A stretch of 64,000 bases of DNA from contig JAJFGS010000003.1 in the NCBI GenBank assembly GCA_021775995.1, positions 124,001 to 188,000 on the forward strand, given 5' to 3'. The stretch's first letter is position 1. Each line of letters begins with the position of its first letter. The notes beneath the pieces are model-generated. The model saw only the letters and a program-made list of their open reading frames with translations. It had not been told where the DNA came from and made no database searches. Positions 47,117-56,354 of the stretch are shown here, piece by piece. Source of the DNA: Alphaproteobacteria bacterium. GTDB lineage: Bacteria; Pseudomonadota; Alphaproteobacteria; Micavibrionales; Micavibrionaceae. The translations under genes and the position numbers were made by a program.

Positions 47117-49022
47117 GCAATTGGGTGTGGTCATCGTTGGCCATGTCGATCATGGGAAGTCAAGCCTGATAGGGCGGTTGCTGCATGATACGGATAGTTT
47201 GCCAGCAGGTAAAAAAGAAGAATTAGAAGCCATTTGTGAAAAACGGGGTGTGCCATTTGAATGGTCTTTCTTATTGGATGCTTTTCAAGCCGAACGCGAC
47301 CAAGCTGTTACGATTGATACAACACAAATTTTCTTTTCAACGGCGGCAAGAAATTACGTGATTATTGATGCGCCAGGGCATCGCGAGTTTTTAAAGAATA
47401 TGATTTCAGGGGCGGCGCAGGCCGATGCGGCTGTCTTGGTTGTTGATGCGACTGAAGGGGTGCAGGAACAAACACGTCGCCATGCCTATATGTTGCATTT
47501 ATTGGGATTACAACAAATTTGTGTCGTGATAAATAAAATGGACAAGGTTGATTATTCTGCAGAAGTTTTTTCTAAAGTATCAAAAGAATCTGTCGATTAT
47601 TTAAAATCTATTGGCTTGAATGCGGGGCATATTATTCCAATTTCTGCGCGTGAAGGCGACATGTTGGTTGAGCGTAATACAAACATGCCTTGGTATAAGG
47701 GAAAAATGCTAACCGAAGCGTTGGATGCCTTAGAGTTATCCAGCCCAGCTGTGGCTTTACCATTACGTTTTCCTGTGCAGGACGTTTACCGTTTTGAGGA
47801 AGAGCGCGTTTTAGTTGGTCGTATTGAAACAGGAACATTAAATAAAGGTGATACAATTTTCTTTTCACCGACCAATGAGAAGGCGGTGGTCACAGCGATT
47901 AAAAGTTGGCCTGAAGAAAAGGATAGTCTTAAAGCGTCAGCTGGAGAATCTGTTGGTATAACCTTGGATGATCGTATTTTTGTTGAACGTGGGCATTTAG
48001 GCAGTAGTGAAAAAAACCTTCCTATTTTATCAAATGTTTTCCGAGCCAATATCTTTTGGTTGTCGCATACACCATTAAAAGTAGGGAACTCTTACAAAAT
48101 TCGTTATGGCACAAGAGAAGCGCGTGTAACGGTACAGTCGATTGATAATTTGATTGATACGCAAGATTTAGAACGTCAAGAAGATGCAAGTGAAGTTGCT
48201 CGCAATGCTGTTGCTGAAGTGACTTTGCGTGCAAGAGACATGCTACCCATTGATGCCCATGATATGAATGCCAAAATGGGACGCATTGTTATTTATGAAG
48301 GATATGATGTAGCGGGTGGCGGTTTGATTAACATGGAAGGGTATCCTGACCAACGTCAAAGCGCAGAGCCAAAATCTGAAAATATTTATAAAGTGATGCA
48401 TTCCGTTACACCGGATATGCGGGCGCAACGTTTTGGGCATTATGGTGGTATCTTTTGGTTTACAGGTCTTTCAGGATCAGGAAAATCAACTTTGGCAGTT
48501 GCTGCAGAAAAAGAAATTTTTGAACGTAGTATGAATGCCTATGTTTTAGATGGCGATAACGTTCGTTATGGATTGAATTCGGACTTAGGATTTTCTCCTG
48601 AAGATCGTGCAGAAAATATTCGACGTGTGGGAGAAGTGTCTGCGCTTCAGGCGAGTTCAGGTGTGATTGTTCTGTCAGCTTTTATTTCGCCTTATCAGGC
48701 CGATAGGAGAAAGGCCCGCGCGGCGGCTCCTAGTTATTTTCATGAAGTTTATATTAAAGCAGATTTAGAAACATGTGAAAGCCGTGACCCTAAAGGGCTT
48801 TATAAAAAAGCACGTAGTGGTGACATTAAACAATTTACAGGAATTGATTCTCCTTACGAAGCACCGTCAAATCCAGACTTAGTGGTTGATACGGAAAAGA
48901 ATGATATTGAAACATGTGTAAAGCAGATTGTTGATTACATTGTTGAAAATGTTGGTCTTGGTGAAATTGGTGAAAAAGAAGTAGCGATAGAGAATCGTGT
49001 GGTTTCAATTAAACAAAGATGA
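47088..49022 (+). CDS. cysNC: Bifunctional sulfate adenylyltransferase subunit 1 / adenylylsulfate kinase
   Basis: A 644-residue fusion making PAPS from sulfate with CysD. The N-terminal EF-Tu-like GTPase (1 to about 430) has Gly-His-Val-Asp-His-Gly-Lys-Ser, Asp-Ala-Pro-Gly-His-Arg-Glu-Phe and Asn-Lys-Met-Asp; its switch region reads [12 protein letters not shown] rather than the usual Asp-Gly-Leu-Gln-Ala-Glu-Arg-Glu-Gln-Gly-Ile. The C-terminal APS kinase (from about 455) has Gly-Leu-Ser-Gly-Ser-Gly-Lys-Ser-Thr and Asp-Gly-Asp-Asn-Val-Arg. The ATG at 47088 is the duplicated start; the in-frame GTG at 47082 lies in element sequence. Confidence 0.95.
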   Translation: MKQRNKKSNQQLGVVIVGHVDHGKSSLIGRLLHDTDSLPAGKKEELEAICEKRGVPFEWSFLLDAFQAERDQAVTIDTTQIFFSTAARNYVIIDAPGHREFLKNMISGAAQADAAVLVVDATEGVQEQTRRHAYMLHLLGLQQICVVINKMDKVDYSAEVFSKVSKESVDYLKSIGLNAGHIIPISAREGDMLVERNTNMPWYKGKMLTEALDALELSSPAVALPLRFPVQDVYRFEEERVLVGRIETGTLNKGDTIFFSPTNEKAVVTAIKSWPEEKDSLKASAGESVGITLDDRIFVERGHLGSSEKNLPILSNVFRANIFWLSHTPLKVGNSYKIRYGTREARVTVQSIDNLIDTQDLERQEDASEVARNAVAEVTLRARDMLPIDAHDMNAKMGRIVIYEGYDVAGGGLINMEGYPDQRQSAEPKSENIYKVMHSVTPDMRAQRFGHYGGIFWFTGLSGSGKSTLAVAAEKEIFERSMNAYVLDGDNVRYGLNSDLGFSPEDRAENIRRVGEVSALQASSGVIVLSAFISPYQADRRKARAAAPSYFHEVYIKADLETCESRDPKGLYKKARSGDIKQFTGIDSPYEAPSNPDLVVDTEKNDIETCVKQIVDYIVENVGLGEIGEKEVAIENRVVSIKQR

Positions 49023-49837
49023 GTAAAATCCTCCAACATTTACCCGCTCTTTGTAATCAAGTTCGTCGTATAGCGATTGAGGCTGGTAATATCACTCTCG
49101 ATTATTTTGATGAAAGTGGTTATCAGGGGGCTGATGCGAAGGCGGATGGTTCTCCTGTTACGTTGGCTGATACAGAAGCACAAAAACTTATTAATCAAAA
49201 ATTGCAGGACATTGATGATTCAATACTGATTGTTGGAGAAGAAAATAAAAACCCCGATGTTTCTGCGGCTGAATATTTCTGGTTGGTTGATCCGCTGGAC
49301 GGCACAAAAGAATTTATCTCTGGCAGTGGCGATTACACAGTTAATATTGCCTTGATACGAAATCATGAACCAGTGCTAGGTGTTGTTTATGCCCCTGTTC
49401 ATGGTGAGCTTTATGCGGCGTGCGGCGAGGGGACGGCTATAAAGTGGATGGAAGATAGTGATGTTGAAAAAGCGATTACTGTGCGTGATGCGCCTTATAA
49501 GGGGTTAGCTGTAGTTTCCAGCAAATCTTTCGGGAAGGGTGCACGTCTTGATGAGTTTTTGTCGCATTATAAAATTCAAAAACAAGTACAGCGCGGTAGT
49601 TCTTTGAAAATGTGTACGATTGCAGCAGGTAAAGCTGATTTATATCCGCGCCTTGGCCCGACATGCGAGTGGGATACAGCAGCAGCGCATGCGGTTTTAA
49701 ATGCGGCTGGCGGGTTTATTACTGATATTCATGGTAATGAATTAAAATATGGTTTAGGAACAAATGATAAGTTTTTAAACCCTGAATTTATTGCACGCAG
49801 TGCATCTGTTTCTTTGCCAGAAATAGACGAGTTGTAA
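49019..49837 (+). CDS. cysQ: 3'(2'),5'-bisphosphate nucleotidase
   Basis: Hydrolyses PAP, the by-product of PAPS use, to AMP. The 272-residue protein of the inositol-monophosphatase fold has Asp-Gly-Ser-Pro-Val-Thr-Leu-Ala-Asp, Gly-Glu-Glu (metal), [12 protein letters not shown], and the C-terminal metal motif Cys-Glu-Trp-Asp-Thr-Ala-Ala-Ala-His. Its start overlaps the cysNC stop by 4 bases. A PAP-clearing enzyme next to a PAPS maker fits sulfotransferase use of PAPS. Cytoplasmic or membrane-associated. Confidence 0.95.
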   Translation: MSKILQHLPALCNQVRRIAIEAGNITLDYFDESGYQGADAKADGSPVTLADTEAQKLINQKLQDIDDSILIVGEENKNPDVSAAEYFWLVDPLDGTKEFISGSGDYTVNIALIRNHEPVLGVVYAPVHGELYAACGEGTAIKWMEDSDVEKAITVRDAPYKGLAVVSSKSFGKGARLDEFLSHYKIQKQVQRGSSLKMCTIAAGKADLYPRLGPTCEWDTAAAHAVLNAAGGFITDIHGNELKYGLGTNDKFLNPEFIARSASVSLPEIDEL

Positions 49838-49858
49838 AATATATAGAACGAATAGTGT

Positions 49859-50929
49859 TTAACGTTTTAGGTCAATTACTATTCTATGGCGCGGAATTTC
49901 TTTATCGGGCGATATACGAAATCCTTTAAGCTTTTCTGATTTTTGGGTTAGTTCAAAAGCTATAGTTGTGCCACCATTTTCTTTGTCTTGCTCAATGGAC
50001 TTCACTAAATCTGAAACATAGGCGAGAACATTGGGGTTAGATCCCATGTTACCTTTTGGAAATGTTATTGTCGCAATTTTTTCATCATTATCGATGGTCA
50101 ATGTGTAATCAAGTTTTTCTGTCGTTTCAAAAACGATTCTGGTTTTACCAGAATGATCACCAAGGCGCATGGTGTGAATTAAATCACCAGGTCTGATTTT
50201 AGAACCAGATGTTTTTGTCTTTGTGGGCTTTGGCTCTAGTTTTAGTTCTAGCTTCGTATCTGACTTAGACTCTGGTTTTGACTTTGACTGTGGCATCGGC
50301 CCTATCATGCTCTTTGTCTTTGGCTTGGTTTCCGTTTTGGGTTCTAACTTTGATCCTTTTTTAAGTGTTTTTTCTGTTGTTTGTGTTTCTTCAACAAAGG
50401 CTATTTTTCTATCTTCCGTTTCGTCATAAACACCCTTGTTAATTAATTCCTCTAATTGAAATGTAAGGGCATCAAGTTCATTTTCAATTCCCATTAACTT
50501 TGTGATGGACGGCGACATTCTACTGATTGTATCAGATATTTTTTGTACACTATTTTCAATACGTTGAAATCTATCTTCGGGTGTTCCAACGGGTTGTGAA
50601 AAGAGTTGCGCTGTATTTGTCCCTTTTGGTTTCCCCATTTGATTGTTGAGAGCAACAGGGTTCACTGTAAAACTATTATCATCAGGAATAGATGATTCAG
50701 CAATGTCGCGGACTTTTTCTATAGAGATATTGGGGGCTGAATTTTGTCGAGCAAAGGGTGGTTTATCAACAACGGCTTTTTCTTTGTTTTGTCTAAAGGT
50801 AGGGTAAAGTTTATCGTTGATATAATCGCACCCTGTTACGTTTAGCATGACTAAACATAGCGGTAATATTATCCATATCTTTTTATACCCCCCTCCTTGA
50901 AAAACGGAGGAGCGCGCGTTTTCGATCAT
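49859..50929 (-). CDS. AMIN-domain lipoprotein, unknown
   Basis: A 356-residue protein. N-terminal positive stretch, hydrophobic helix and lipobox Asn-Val-Thr-Gly-Cys (Cys near residue 34) predict an outer- or inner-membrane lipoprotein. A low-complexity Lys/Pro/Ser/Glu linker fills about 185-240. The C-terminus (about 245-356) is an AMIN domain (Ser-Gly-Lys-Thr-Arg-Ile-Val-Phe-Glu and His-Arg-Ile-Val-Ile-Asp-Leu), the wall-binding module of septal amidases and secretins. A coiled stretch near 120-150 (Arg-Ile-Glu-Asn-Ser-Val-Gln-Lys-Ile) may self-associate. Probably wall-linked; role unknown. Confidence 0.75.
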   Translation of the reverse strand: MIENARSSVFQGGGYKKIWIILPLCLVMLNVTGCDYINDKLYPTFRQNKEKAVVDKPPFARQNSAPNISIEKVRDIAESSIPDDNSFTVNPVALNNQMGKPKGTNTAQLFSQPVGTPEDRFQRIENSVQKISDTISRMSPSITKLMGIENELDALTFQLEELINKGVYDETEDRKIAFVEETQTTEKTLKKGSKLEPKTETKPKTKSMIGPMPQSKSKPESKSDTKLELKLEPKPTKTKTSGSKIRPGDLIHTMRLGDHSGKTRIVFETTEKLDYTLTIDNDEKIATITFPKGNMGSNPNVLAYVSDLVKSIEQDKENGGTTIAFELTQKSEKLKGFRISPDKEIPRHRIVIDLKR

Positions 50930-51040
50930 AGAAATCGCCCTTTAGAATTTTAGCCTGCCAGAAAAGCAAGACTAACCCATTACGATTATTGGGTGATTTG
51001 CCGAATCTGTCAAATTTTTATGAGAATTTAGAAAAAATTA

Positions 51041-51514
51041 TTAAGGAGCCACCATTACGGTAAACATGTTGTTATATCCACAATCCGTATGGGTTACACC
51101 ACCACCGTCGCTACTGAGGACAGCTCCGACGTCAAAAGTAACAGAACCACCACCATCTGTAACAATAACGCCAGGGTCAGTAAATGTAGCACTGGTTACA
51201 AAATTGGCTGTACCGGCGCAAATAGGGTTTAAAGTGGTTGTACCGACTGTAACGGTGAGTGGTGTGGCAGGAGGATATCCATTAACAGTCACATTACCCA
51301 TTTGGGGGTTAACGAAGAAGATATATTGCGGATCGGCGGAAAATCCTCCTCCAGCCATTAAGGTAATAATGCGTGGTGCCGCATTATCGACTATAACAAA
51401 ACGACCAAAATCCATTGGCGTATTTATGGTAATTGTTTGTGCTTGTGCCGAATCAATTGATAAAATAGCAAGAAATACTAGAAATAATGATTTAGCGCTT
51501 AATAGTAACTTCAT
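51041..51514 (-). CDS. DUF4402 subunit, putative minor or tip pilin
   Basis: A 157-residue exported protein (signal peptide to about residue 25, Ala-Gln-Ala) with a DUF4402-like pattern: Met-Asp-Phe-Gly-Arg-Phe-Val, then Val-Thr-Val-Asn-Gly-Tyr and the closing Tyr-Asn-Asn-Met-Phe-Thr-Val-Met-Val. Two Cys (Ile-Cys-Ala-Gly and Asp-Cys-Gly) probably pair. It is shorter than the other DUF4402 gene at 52402 and lies last in the run, which suits a minor subunit. Its start overlaps the chaperone stop by 23 bases. Function by family and context only. Confidence 0.75.
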   Translation of the reverse strand: MKLLLSAKSLFLVFLAILSIDSAQAQTITINTPMDFGRFVIVDNAAPRIITLMAGGGFSADPQYIFFVNPQMGNVTVNGYPPATPLTVTVGTTTLNPICAGTANFVTSATFTDPGVIVTDGGGSVTFDVGAVLSSDGGGVTHTDCGYNNMFTVMVAP

Positions 51515-52292
51515 CTATTATTTTTCCTTTATTAACTTCATCACTATAACGAATAAGTATATTGCCATTACCTGTTGGCATTTCACCAAGAGGAATTTTA
51601 AAATGACGTGTGTTTATTTCAGTAAACACATTTGCGTTTGAGACGAGTCCAATTTTTTTATTTTTTTCTCCTTGGGCTTGCCAAAAAACTTCTAATCTAC
51701 CAATTGCGCTCGCATTGCCTTCGCGTAAAATATCCAGTTGCAGTTCTGGTTGTTTATTTTCTTTTTGTGAAGCAGGGACAAATTGGGGGCTACTGATTTT
51801 TGCTTTGCTAATAACTTGACCGTGTCTAATAACGACAGGAATAGCAACGCCTATATTCGCAACGACACTGACGGTTCCATCTGTATTTTTACGTTCATCA
51901 TCTTGGACGAGGCGTATAGCTTTGGCATGAAACCTGTACTCACCCTCTGGTAGGTCGGCAGGTTTTCTTAAAGACATTCTAACTTTTTGTCGTCCACCAG
52001 GTTCAAGAGAAAATTGACGAGGAGAAAAGCGAACAATTTTTTGAGGATCAAAATCAGGACTTAACGGCTCTGCAAGCTCTTTATAAACACCGTTTTCATC
52101 TTGCTCAAAATGTATGAGTTCAATACGAAAAGTTCCTTTGATGTCATGTAGGTTTAATATTGTAAATTCACCGCTACGTCCACGGGGTTCTATAACAATT
52201 TTCTGTGGCGTGATATCAATACGCGCTTGCGAAATAGAAGGGACGATAAAGCATAAAGCTAAGATGATAAGGGAAAAAAATATTTTTTTCAT
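51492..52292 (-). CDS. Periplasmic pilus-assembly chaperone
   Basis: A 266-residue chaperone-usher chaperone. Signal peptide to about residue 23; first domain with Ile-Asp-Ile-Thr-Pro-Gln-Lys-Ile-Val-Ile-Glu-Pro-Arg-Gly-Arg, a Glu-Pro-Gly-Gly-Arg-Gln-Lys-Val-Arg-Met block at the G1-like strand, and Glu-Gly-Glu-Tyr-Arg-Phe-His; second Ig-like domain with Ile-Gly-Val-Ala-Ile-Pro-Val. This fits the alternate (DUF4402-associated) chaperone class. The ATG at 52292 has GGAAAC upstream; the ORF could start at 52304. Pairs with the usher and both DUF4402 subunits. Confidence 0.85.
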   Translation of the reverse strand: MKKIFFSLIILALCFIVPSISQARIDITPQKIVIEPRGRSGEFTILNLHDIKGTFRIELIHFEQDENGVYKELAEPLSPDFDPQKIVRFSPRQFSLEPGGRQKVRMSLRKPADLPEGEYRFHAKAIRLVQDDERKNTDGTVSVVANIGVAIPVVIRHGQVISKAKISSPQFVPASQKENKQPELQLDILREGNASAIGRLEVFWQAQGEKNKKIGLVSNANVFTEINTRHFKIPLGEMPTGNGNILIRYSDEVNKGKIIDEVTIKR

Positions 52293-52352
52293 AGCTGTTT
52301 CCATTTATTTTTAATGTTTTTAATGATGCAATATACCTTATATTGAGGCAAT

Positions 52353-52383
52353 AAAAAACCCCGCATATTTGCAGGGTTTTTTG
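52353..52383 (-). terminator. Intrinsic terminator after the major pilin
   Basis: AAAAAACCC(C)GC ... GC(A)GGGTTTTTT around an ATATTT loop. It lies between the DUF4402 gene at 52402 and the chaperone, so most transcripts should stop here and some read through. Confidence 0.8.
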
Positions 52384-52401
52384 TAAATTAGTTTTTATGT
52401 A

Positions 52402-52995
52402 TTAGTAGCTGAATACAACGTCATAAGAGCCGTTATATGTCGCGTCTGTATATGGTCCAGCAGCAACTGTTGTTGTTGTAATCGTTGCCCCAATATCAAG
52501 GGTGTTAGTTCCCCCGCCAAAAGCAGCAAGATATGTTTCTGCAAATGGTACACCGGCAGCTTGTGCAATGGCACCACCACCATTATAGCTTGTAAAAAAT
52601 TGAGCAAGAACAAAGCTCTCTAAACCCGCAACTGGATCGACAACGTTGTTAATGACAATATTTATTGTGGCACCGTCTGCAGCACCACTGACTTCAACTG
52701 TTCCTTGTGAAACAGCCGCCGCATTAACAATCGCTGTTTGTGCAGGCGCACCACTTGTCGCTGTAGTTGGCGCTCCGAGTACGTCAACGGCAACGGTCGC
52801 TGTTTGTACAAGATCTGCCACCGCAACAATTGTACCAAAGTCCAATTGATTAGGCGTAGCCAGCGTAATTGTATTTTGCACGATAGCGGTTGCTGTCATG
52901 TTTGCCGTTTGAGCGTTAGCCGTTGCTGCATAAGCACCAACAGTTAAAGCGCAAGCCGCCATTAAAACTTTTTTTGATTTGATAAGACCCTTCAT
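52402..52995 (-). CDS. DUF4402 protein, putative major pilin
   Basis: A 197-residue exported protein (signal peptide to about residue 28, Ala-Asn-Ala) rich in Ala, Thr, Val and Asn. DUF4402 features: Asn-Gln-Leu-Asp-Phe-Gly-Thr-Ile-Val, an Ala/Thr beta region, and the closing Thr-Tyr-Asn-Gly-Ser-Tyr-Asp-Val-Val-Phe-Ser-Tyr. No Cys in the mature part. AAGGAAGGAAG precedes the start. With the downstream terminator and its strong composition bias it is the best major-subunit candidate. Next to a chaperone and a divergent usher. Confidence 0.8.
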   Translation of the reverse strand: MKGLIKSKKVLMAACALTVGAYAATANAQTANMTATAIVQNTITLATPNQLDFGTIVAVADLVQTATVAVDVLGAPTTATSGAPAQTAIVNAAAVSQGTVEVSGAADGATINIVINNVVDPVAGLESFVLAQFFTSYNGGGAIAQAAGVPFAETYLAAFGGGTNTLDIGATITTTTVAAGPYTDATYNGSYDVVFSY

Positions 52996-53179
52996 AACTT
53001 GGACTTCCTTCCTTGTTAATTAAAATATGTAAAGCATTACTATGCTCTTAAAAAGACATTACAAGATGTAATTTCTCTACTACATTATCACATAAAATAT
53101 ATTAAGACATTATTAACTTCTCTAAAATTCTATATTTCCTTAGAAATTTATTTCTCATAACAAAGTTGGTACGAAATTA

Positions 53180-53246
53180 ATTGTTCCAAATAGAACAATA
53201 GTGTAAGTTTGAAACTTAGGAAATCTCTAGCTTCTAGACGATTTCC
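53180..53246. promoter_or_regulatory. Inverted repeats in the fimbrial divergent region
   Basis: Three elements side by side: ATTGTTC/GAACAAT with a 6-base gap (53180-53199), the 15-base palindrome TAAGTTTGAAACTTA (53204-53218), and a 28-base hairpin GGAAATC-TCTAG / CTAGA-GATTTCC (53219-53246) with loop CTT. Good candidates for operator sites and a leader structure of the usher gene. Confidence 0.55.
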
Positions 53247-53284
53247 GCCCATTATTTACATTAATTTTAAAATAAACACCCTTT

Positions 53285-56200
53285 ATGAAAAACCATAACA
53301 AGAAAAATTTTATTTTATTTTTTTTAGCTATATGGCTGGTTGCACCTGCATTCTCTTGTCATATTGCAATGGCTTCTGAATCAAGTGAAGTACAAGGAAA
53401 TCAATTACCTGAGGGAGAAAATCTCCTGTTGCGTCCAAAAGTAGGCAGGGTTGTTTATGAGTATAATATTTATGCGTTGAGCCAAGATAATACTCTTTAT
53501 TATTCTCTTGCCGATATGATTGATATTTTAGAATTTGCAATTAATTTTGATGAGGCATCAGGGCGAGGCCAAGGATGGTTTTTACGGGAAGATTGGAAAA
53601 TTTTTATTGATTTAAAAAACAATCAGATTGTTTCCAGAGATCAAGTTTATACTTTAACGGCAGATAGCACTGTCATTCAAAAGGGTGTTTTATTTATCGA
53701 GCAAAATGTATTGGCGCAGATTTTTAATATGCAATTTAAAGCGGATATCGCGCAACAATATTTAGAGATTGATAGTCCTTATCCTTTACCAGGTGTTGCA
53801 CGTTATTATCGTCAGAATAAAACGAACAGAACAAATGGTTTTACTGGTATTGCCCAATTGCCGCGTAAAGAGATTCAATATGATTGGTTTGATATTAATA
53901 CAGCCGACGTTAGATTAGGCGCGCGATATAGACGCAAGAAAGGTATAGATTCTGATACATTTAGTACAGGAAGTTTGGCTATAGAGGGACAGCTCTTGAA
54001 GCATGAGGCTTATGTTCTAACGAGTGCGGATAGTCTTTATCAATTGAACACTGTTGTTGCTCGTCTATCAAAAAGTAATGAAGATGCTGTTTTATTAGGA
54101 CCGTTAAAGGCACGAAAATATACGCTGGGTGACACCGATTTAACAGATTTGCCGTTAACGGGGGATTCAACTCAGGAATTAGGTTTTCATGTTAGTAATA
54201 GCAGGCTTGATAATGTTCAGTTTCAATCAACAGACATTAGTGGCGACGCTTTGCCTGGTTGGGATGTAGAGCTTTATCGAAATGGCATTTTAGTGTCGTC
54301 TCTTATCATAGGCAATGATGGTTTTTATGAATTTGCAGACGTTCAACTTTTTGGTGGCGATAATGAGTTCGAGTTATTTTTCTATGGTCCGCAAGGTGAA
54401 ATTCGTAACCGACAATTGAATGTTCCTGTAACGGCAGAATTGTTGGCAGCGCAGGATAGTACATATGATGTGTCTGTTTCTTTATCTGAAACAAGAACAT
54501 TTCAAAAAAATCAGGTTGATGATGATGATCGTGATACACCACATGTTGTAGCGCGATATAATAAGTCCTTTGGTGATACGTTGGGTTATCTTGGCCTGCG
54601 CAATCGTGACATAGAGGGTGATAACAAAACATTTTTAGGGACAGGCTTTACCAGTTTAGTTAAGAATACAATCATTGATGGAAATTTTGGGATTGATGAC
54701 GAAGCGAATACGGCAGCGAGGTTAACGGCCAGAAAGAATATTAATGATTGGAATCTTTCTTTAAGTGGATTGGTGCAAGATGAAGATTATTTGGTTGGTG
54801 AGTCACTGACACCGAAGACATTGATTGTTACAGGAAATGTACAAAAGTCACACAGATTTAAAAGTGGTTCTCGCGGTACTGTTTTTACAAACGCAGAGTA
54901 TTCAGAAACATCAGACAATAGAGAACAAAAAAGTGGCCGTTTAGGAGCAAGTTTTCAAAAGGGACCTTTGAATTTTAGCGATGTTCTCTTCTATGAAAGT
55001 GCAGATCAACTACTTGGTGGGAGTCAGGAACGCATAGATAATAATTTTTCAGTACGGGGTAGTTTTGGTAAGTATTTTGTTCGTGCTGGTGTTGATTACG
55101 ACATTCACCCCGTTTCGCAAGTTGATCGTTATTACTCGCAAATGAATTATTACCCAACATCACGGTTATCTGGTGATTTAAGGGTAGATCATGAACCAAA
55201 TCGTGATTTTACTGAAATGCGTTTGGGCTTAAATTATGTAAGTGATTATTATCGTACTTCTCCTTATGTCGAAATTGATAATCAGAATGAAGTTATCGTT
55301 GGGCTTAATTTAAATTTTGATATTGTTGATACACCGCATGAAACAAGACCACTTATTACAAGTGATCGTGTTATTGGGCGCGGTTTGGTTTCATCATTTG
55401 TGTTTCATGATAAGAACGGTAATAACACTTATGATGAGGGTGACGAACCGCTACCAGACGTTATTGTTGAAAGTGTTAATGTAAGGCGGCGTATAGAAAC
55501 AAATGAAAAGGGCTATTCCCTTATTAACAATTTACCAACAAGTCGTGCCACGGACATTAGAATAGATCATTTAACGCTGCCTGATCCTTACATGATTTCG
55601 GGAACAGAGGGCGTGTCTATTTTTCCAAGTGCAGGAGAAATTGTCGAGCTTAATTTTCCTGTTCATATGTCAGGCGAAATTGATGGAACAATTTCTGTAA
55701 AGAATAAAAAGGGCGCAGTAAATCCACTTAAACAAGCAGACGTTCTTCTTTATCCTGTGGATACAGGCAAAACAGAAGAGATAAAAACGCGGGCAGCATT
55801 TGATGGATTTTTTGTTGCTTCACAGGTTCCGCCTGGTCAATATTTAATGGTCGTCAGCAATGAAACAGCAAAACGCGCCAGAGCTAGTTTGCCTCCTCCA
55901 CGTTTTGTAAATTTTGGATATGATGGCGACACAATCTATAGTAGTAATTTTGAATTAGATAAAAAACACGCTAATGTACCAATTGATGTCGTTTATAATG
56001 AAAATTCATCTTCTGAACTTATCTATGGTCTTAAAACTAAGTTGCAACCACAGACGAAATTATTAAGTCTTTTTCGCAAGCTTAAACGTCGCAATAGTCA
56101 GGCAGATATTTATGCAGGTTTAGAAGAGCTTACAAGTGATGAAGCAGGAACAAAGATTTATAAGCTGCCTTCCAATGATTTAAGTACGAGCCATGAAAAA

Positions 56201-56299
56201 TGTCGTGAATTGGCAAAAAATGCTGTTTCTTGTGTTTTGCAAATCTATATTCCCTCCAAAATAGAGGCTATTCAAACAGCTCAAACATCATTGCTTTAA
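53285..56299 (+). CDS. Chaperone-usher outer-membrane usher, atypical with SdrD-B-like domain
   Basis: A 1004-residue exported protein. Signal peptide to about residue 30. Residues 45-180 form the N-terminal subunit-binding region (Ala-Asp-Met-Ile-Asp-Ile-Leu-Glu-Phe and Ile-Glu-Gln-Asn-Val-Leu), then beta strands of a 24-strand barrel to about 690. An SdrD_B/Cna_B-like Ig domain follows (about 705-770: Ser-Phe-Val-Phe-His-Asp-Lys-Asn-Gly-Asn-Asn-Thr-Tyr-Asp-Glu-Gly-Asp-Glu-Pro), then a carboxypeptidase-like beta fold. Matches the DUF4402 pilus locus on the other strand. Class by context and pattern. Confidence 0.8.
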   Translation: MKNHNKKNFILFFLAIWLVAPAFSCHIAMASESSEVQGNQLPEGENLLLRPKVGRVVYEYNIYALSQDNTLYYSLADMIDILEFAINFDEASGRGQGWFLREDWKIFIDLKNNQIVSRDQVYTLTADSTVIQKGVLFIEQNVLAQIFNMQFKADIAQQYLEIDSPYPLPGVARYYRQNKTNRTNGFTGIAQLPRKEIQYDWFDINTADVRLGARYRRKKGIDSDTFSTGSLAIEGQLLKHEAYVLTSADSLYQLNTVVARLSKSNEDAVLLGPLKARKYTLGDTDLTDLPLTGDSTQELGFHVSNSRLDNVQFQSTDISGDALPGWDVELYRNGILVSSLIIGNDGFYEFADVQLFGGDNEFELFFYGPQGEIRNRQLNVPVTAELLAAQDSTYDVSVSLSETRTFQKNQVDDDDRDTPHVVARYNKSFGDTLGYLGLRNRDIEGDNKTFLGTGFTSLVKNTIIDGNFGIDDEANTAARLTARKNINDWNLSLSGLVQDEDYLVGESLTPKTLIVTGNVQKSHRFKSGSRGTVFTNAEYSETSDNREQKSGRLGASFQKGPLNFSDVLFYESADQLLGGSQERIDNNFSVRGSFGKYFVRAGVDYDIHPVSQVDRYYSQMNYYPTSRLSGDLRVDHEPNRDFTEMRLGLNYVSDYYRTSPYVEIDNQNEVIVGLNLNFDIVDTPHETRPLITSDRVIGRGLVSSFVFHDKNGNNTYDEGDEPLPDVIVESVNVRRRIETNEKGYSLINNLPTSRATDIRIDHLTLPDPYMISGTEGVSIFPSAGEIVELNFPVHMSGEIDGTISVKNKKGAVNPLKQADVLLYPVDTGKTEEIKTRAAFDGFFVASQVPPGQYLMVVSNETAKRARASLPPPRFVNFGYDGDTIYSSNFELDKKHANVPIDVVYNENSSSELIYGLKTKLQPQTKLLSLFRKLKRRNSQADIYAGLEELTSDEAGTKIYKLPSNDLSTSHEKCRELAKNAVSCVLQIYIPSKIEAIQTAQTSLL

Positions 56300-56354
56300 C
56301 GCCTTCATAGGCTTAAGCTATATTGAATAAAAATTTTCAGAAAATTAATAGAAT

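Noticed and set aside
51066-51641. Plus-strand open frame of 191 codons opposite the DUF4402 and chaperone genes
   Set aside because: It is an antisense shadow; the minus-strand proteins have signal peptides, family patterns and coupled starts.
39689-53067. ATTACAAGAT shared by the regions upstream of the XRE gene, the transglycosylase and the major pilin
   Set aside because: In an AT-rich 64-kb window several shared 10- to 12-mers are expected by chance; the two distant copies lack the phased array seen near 2512.
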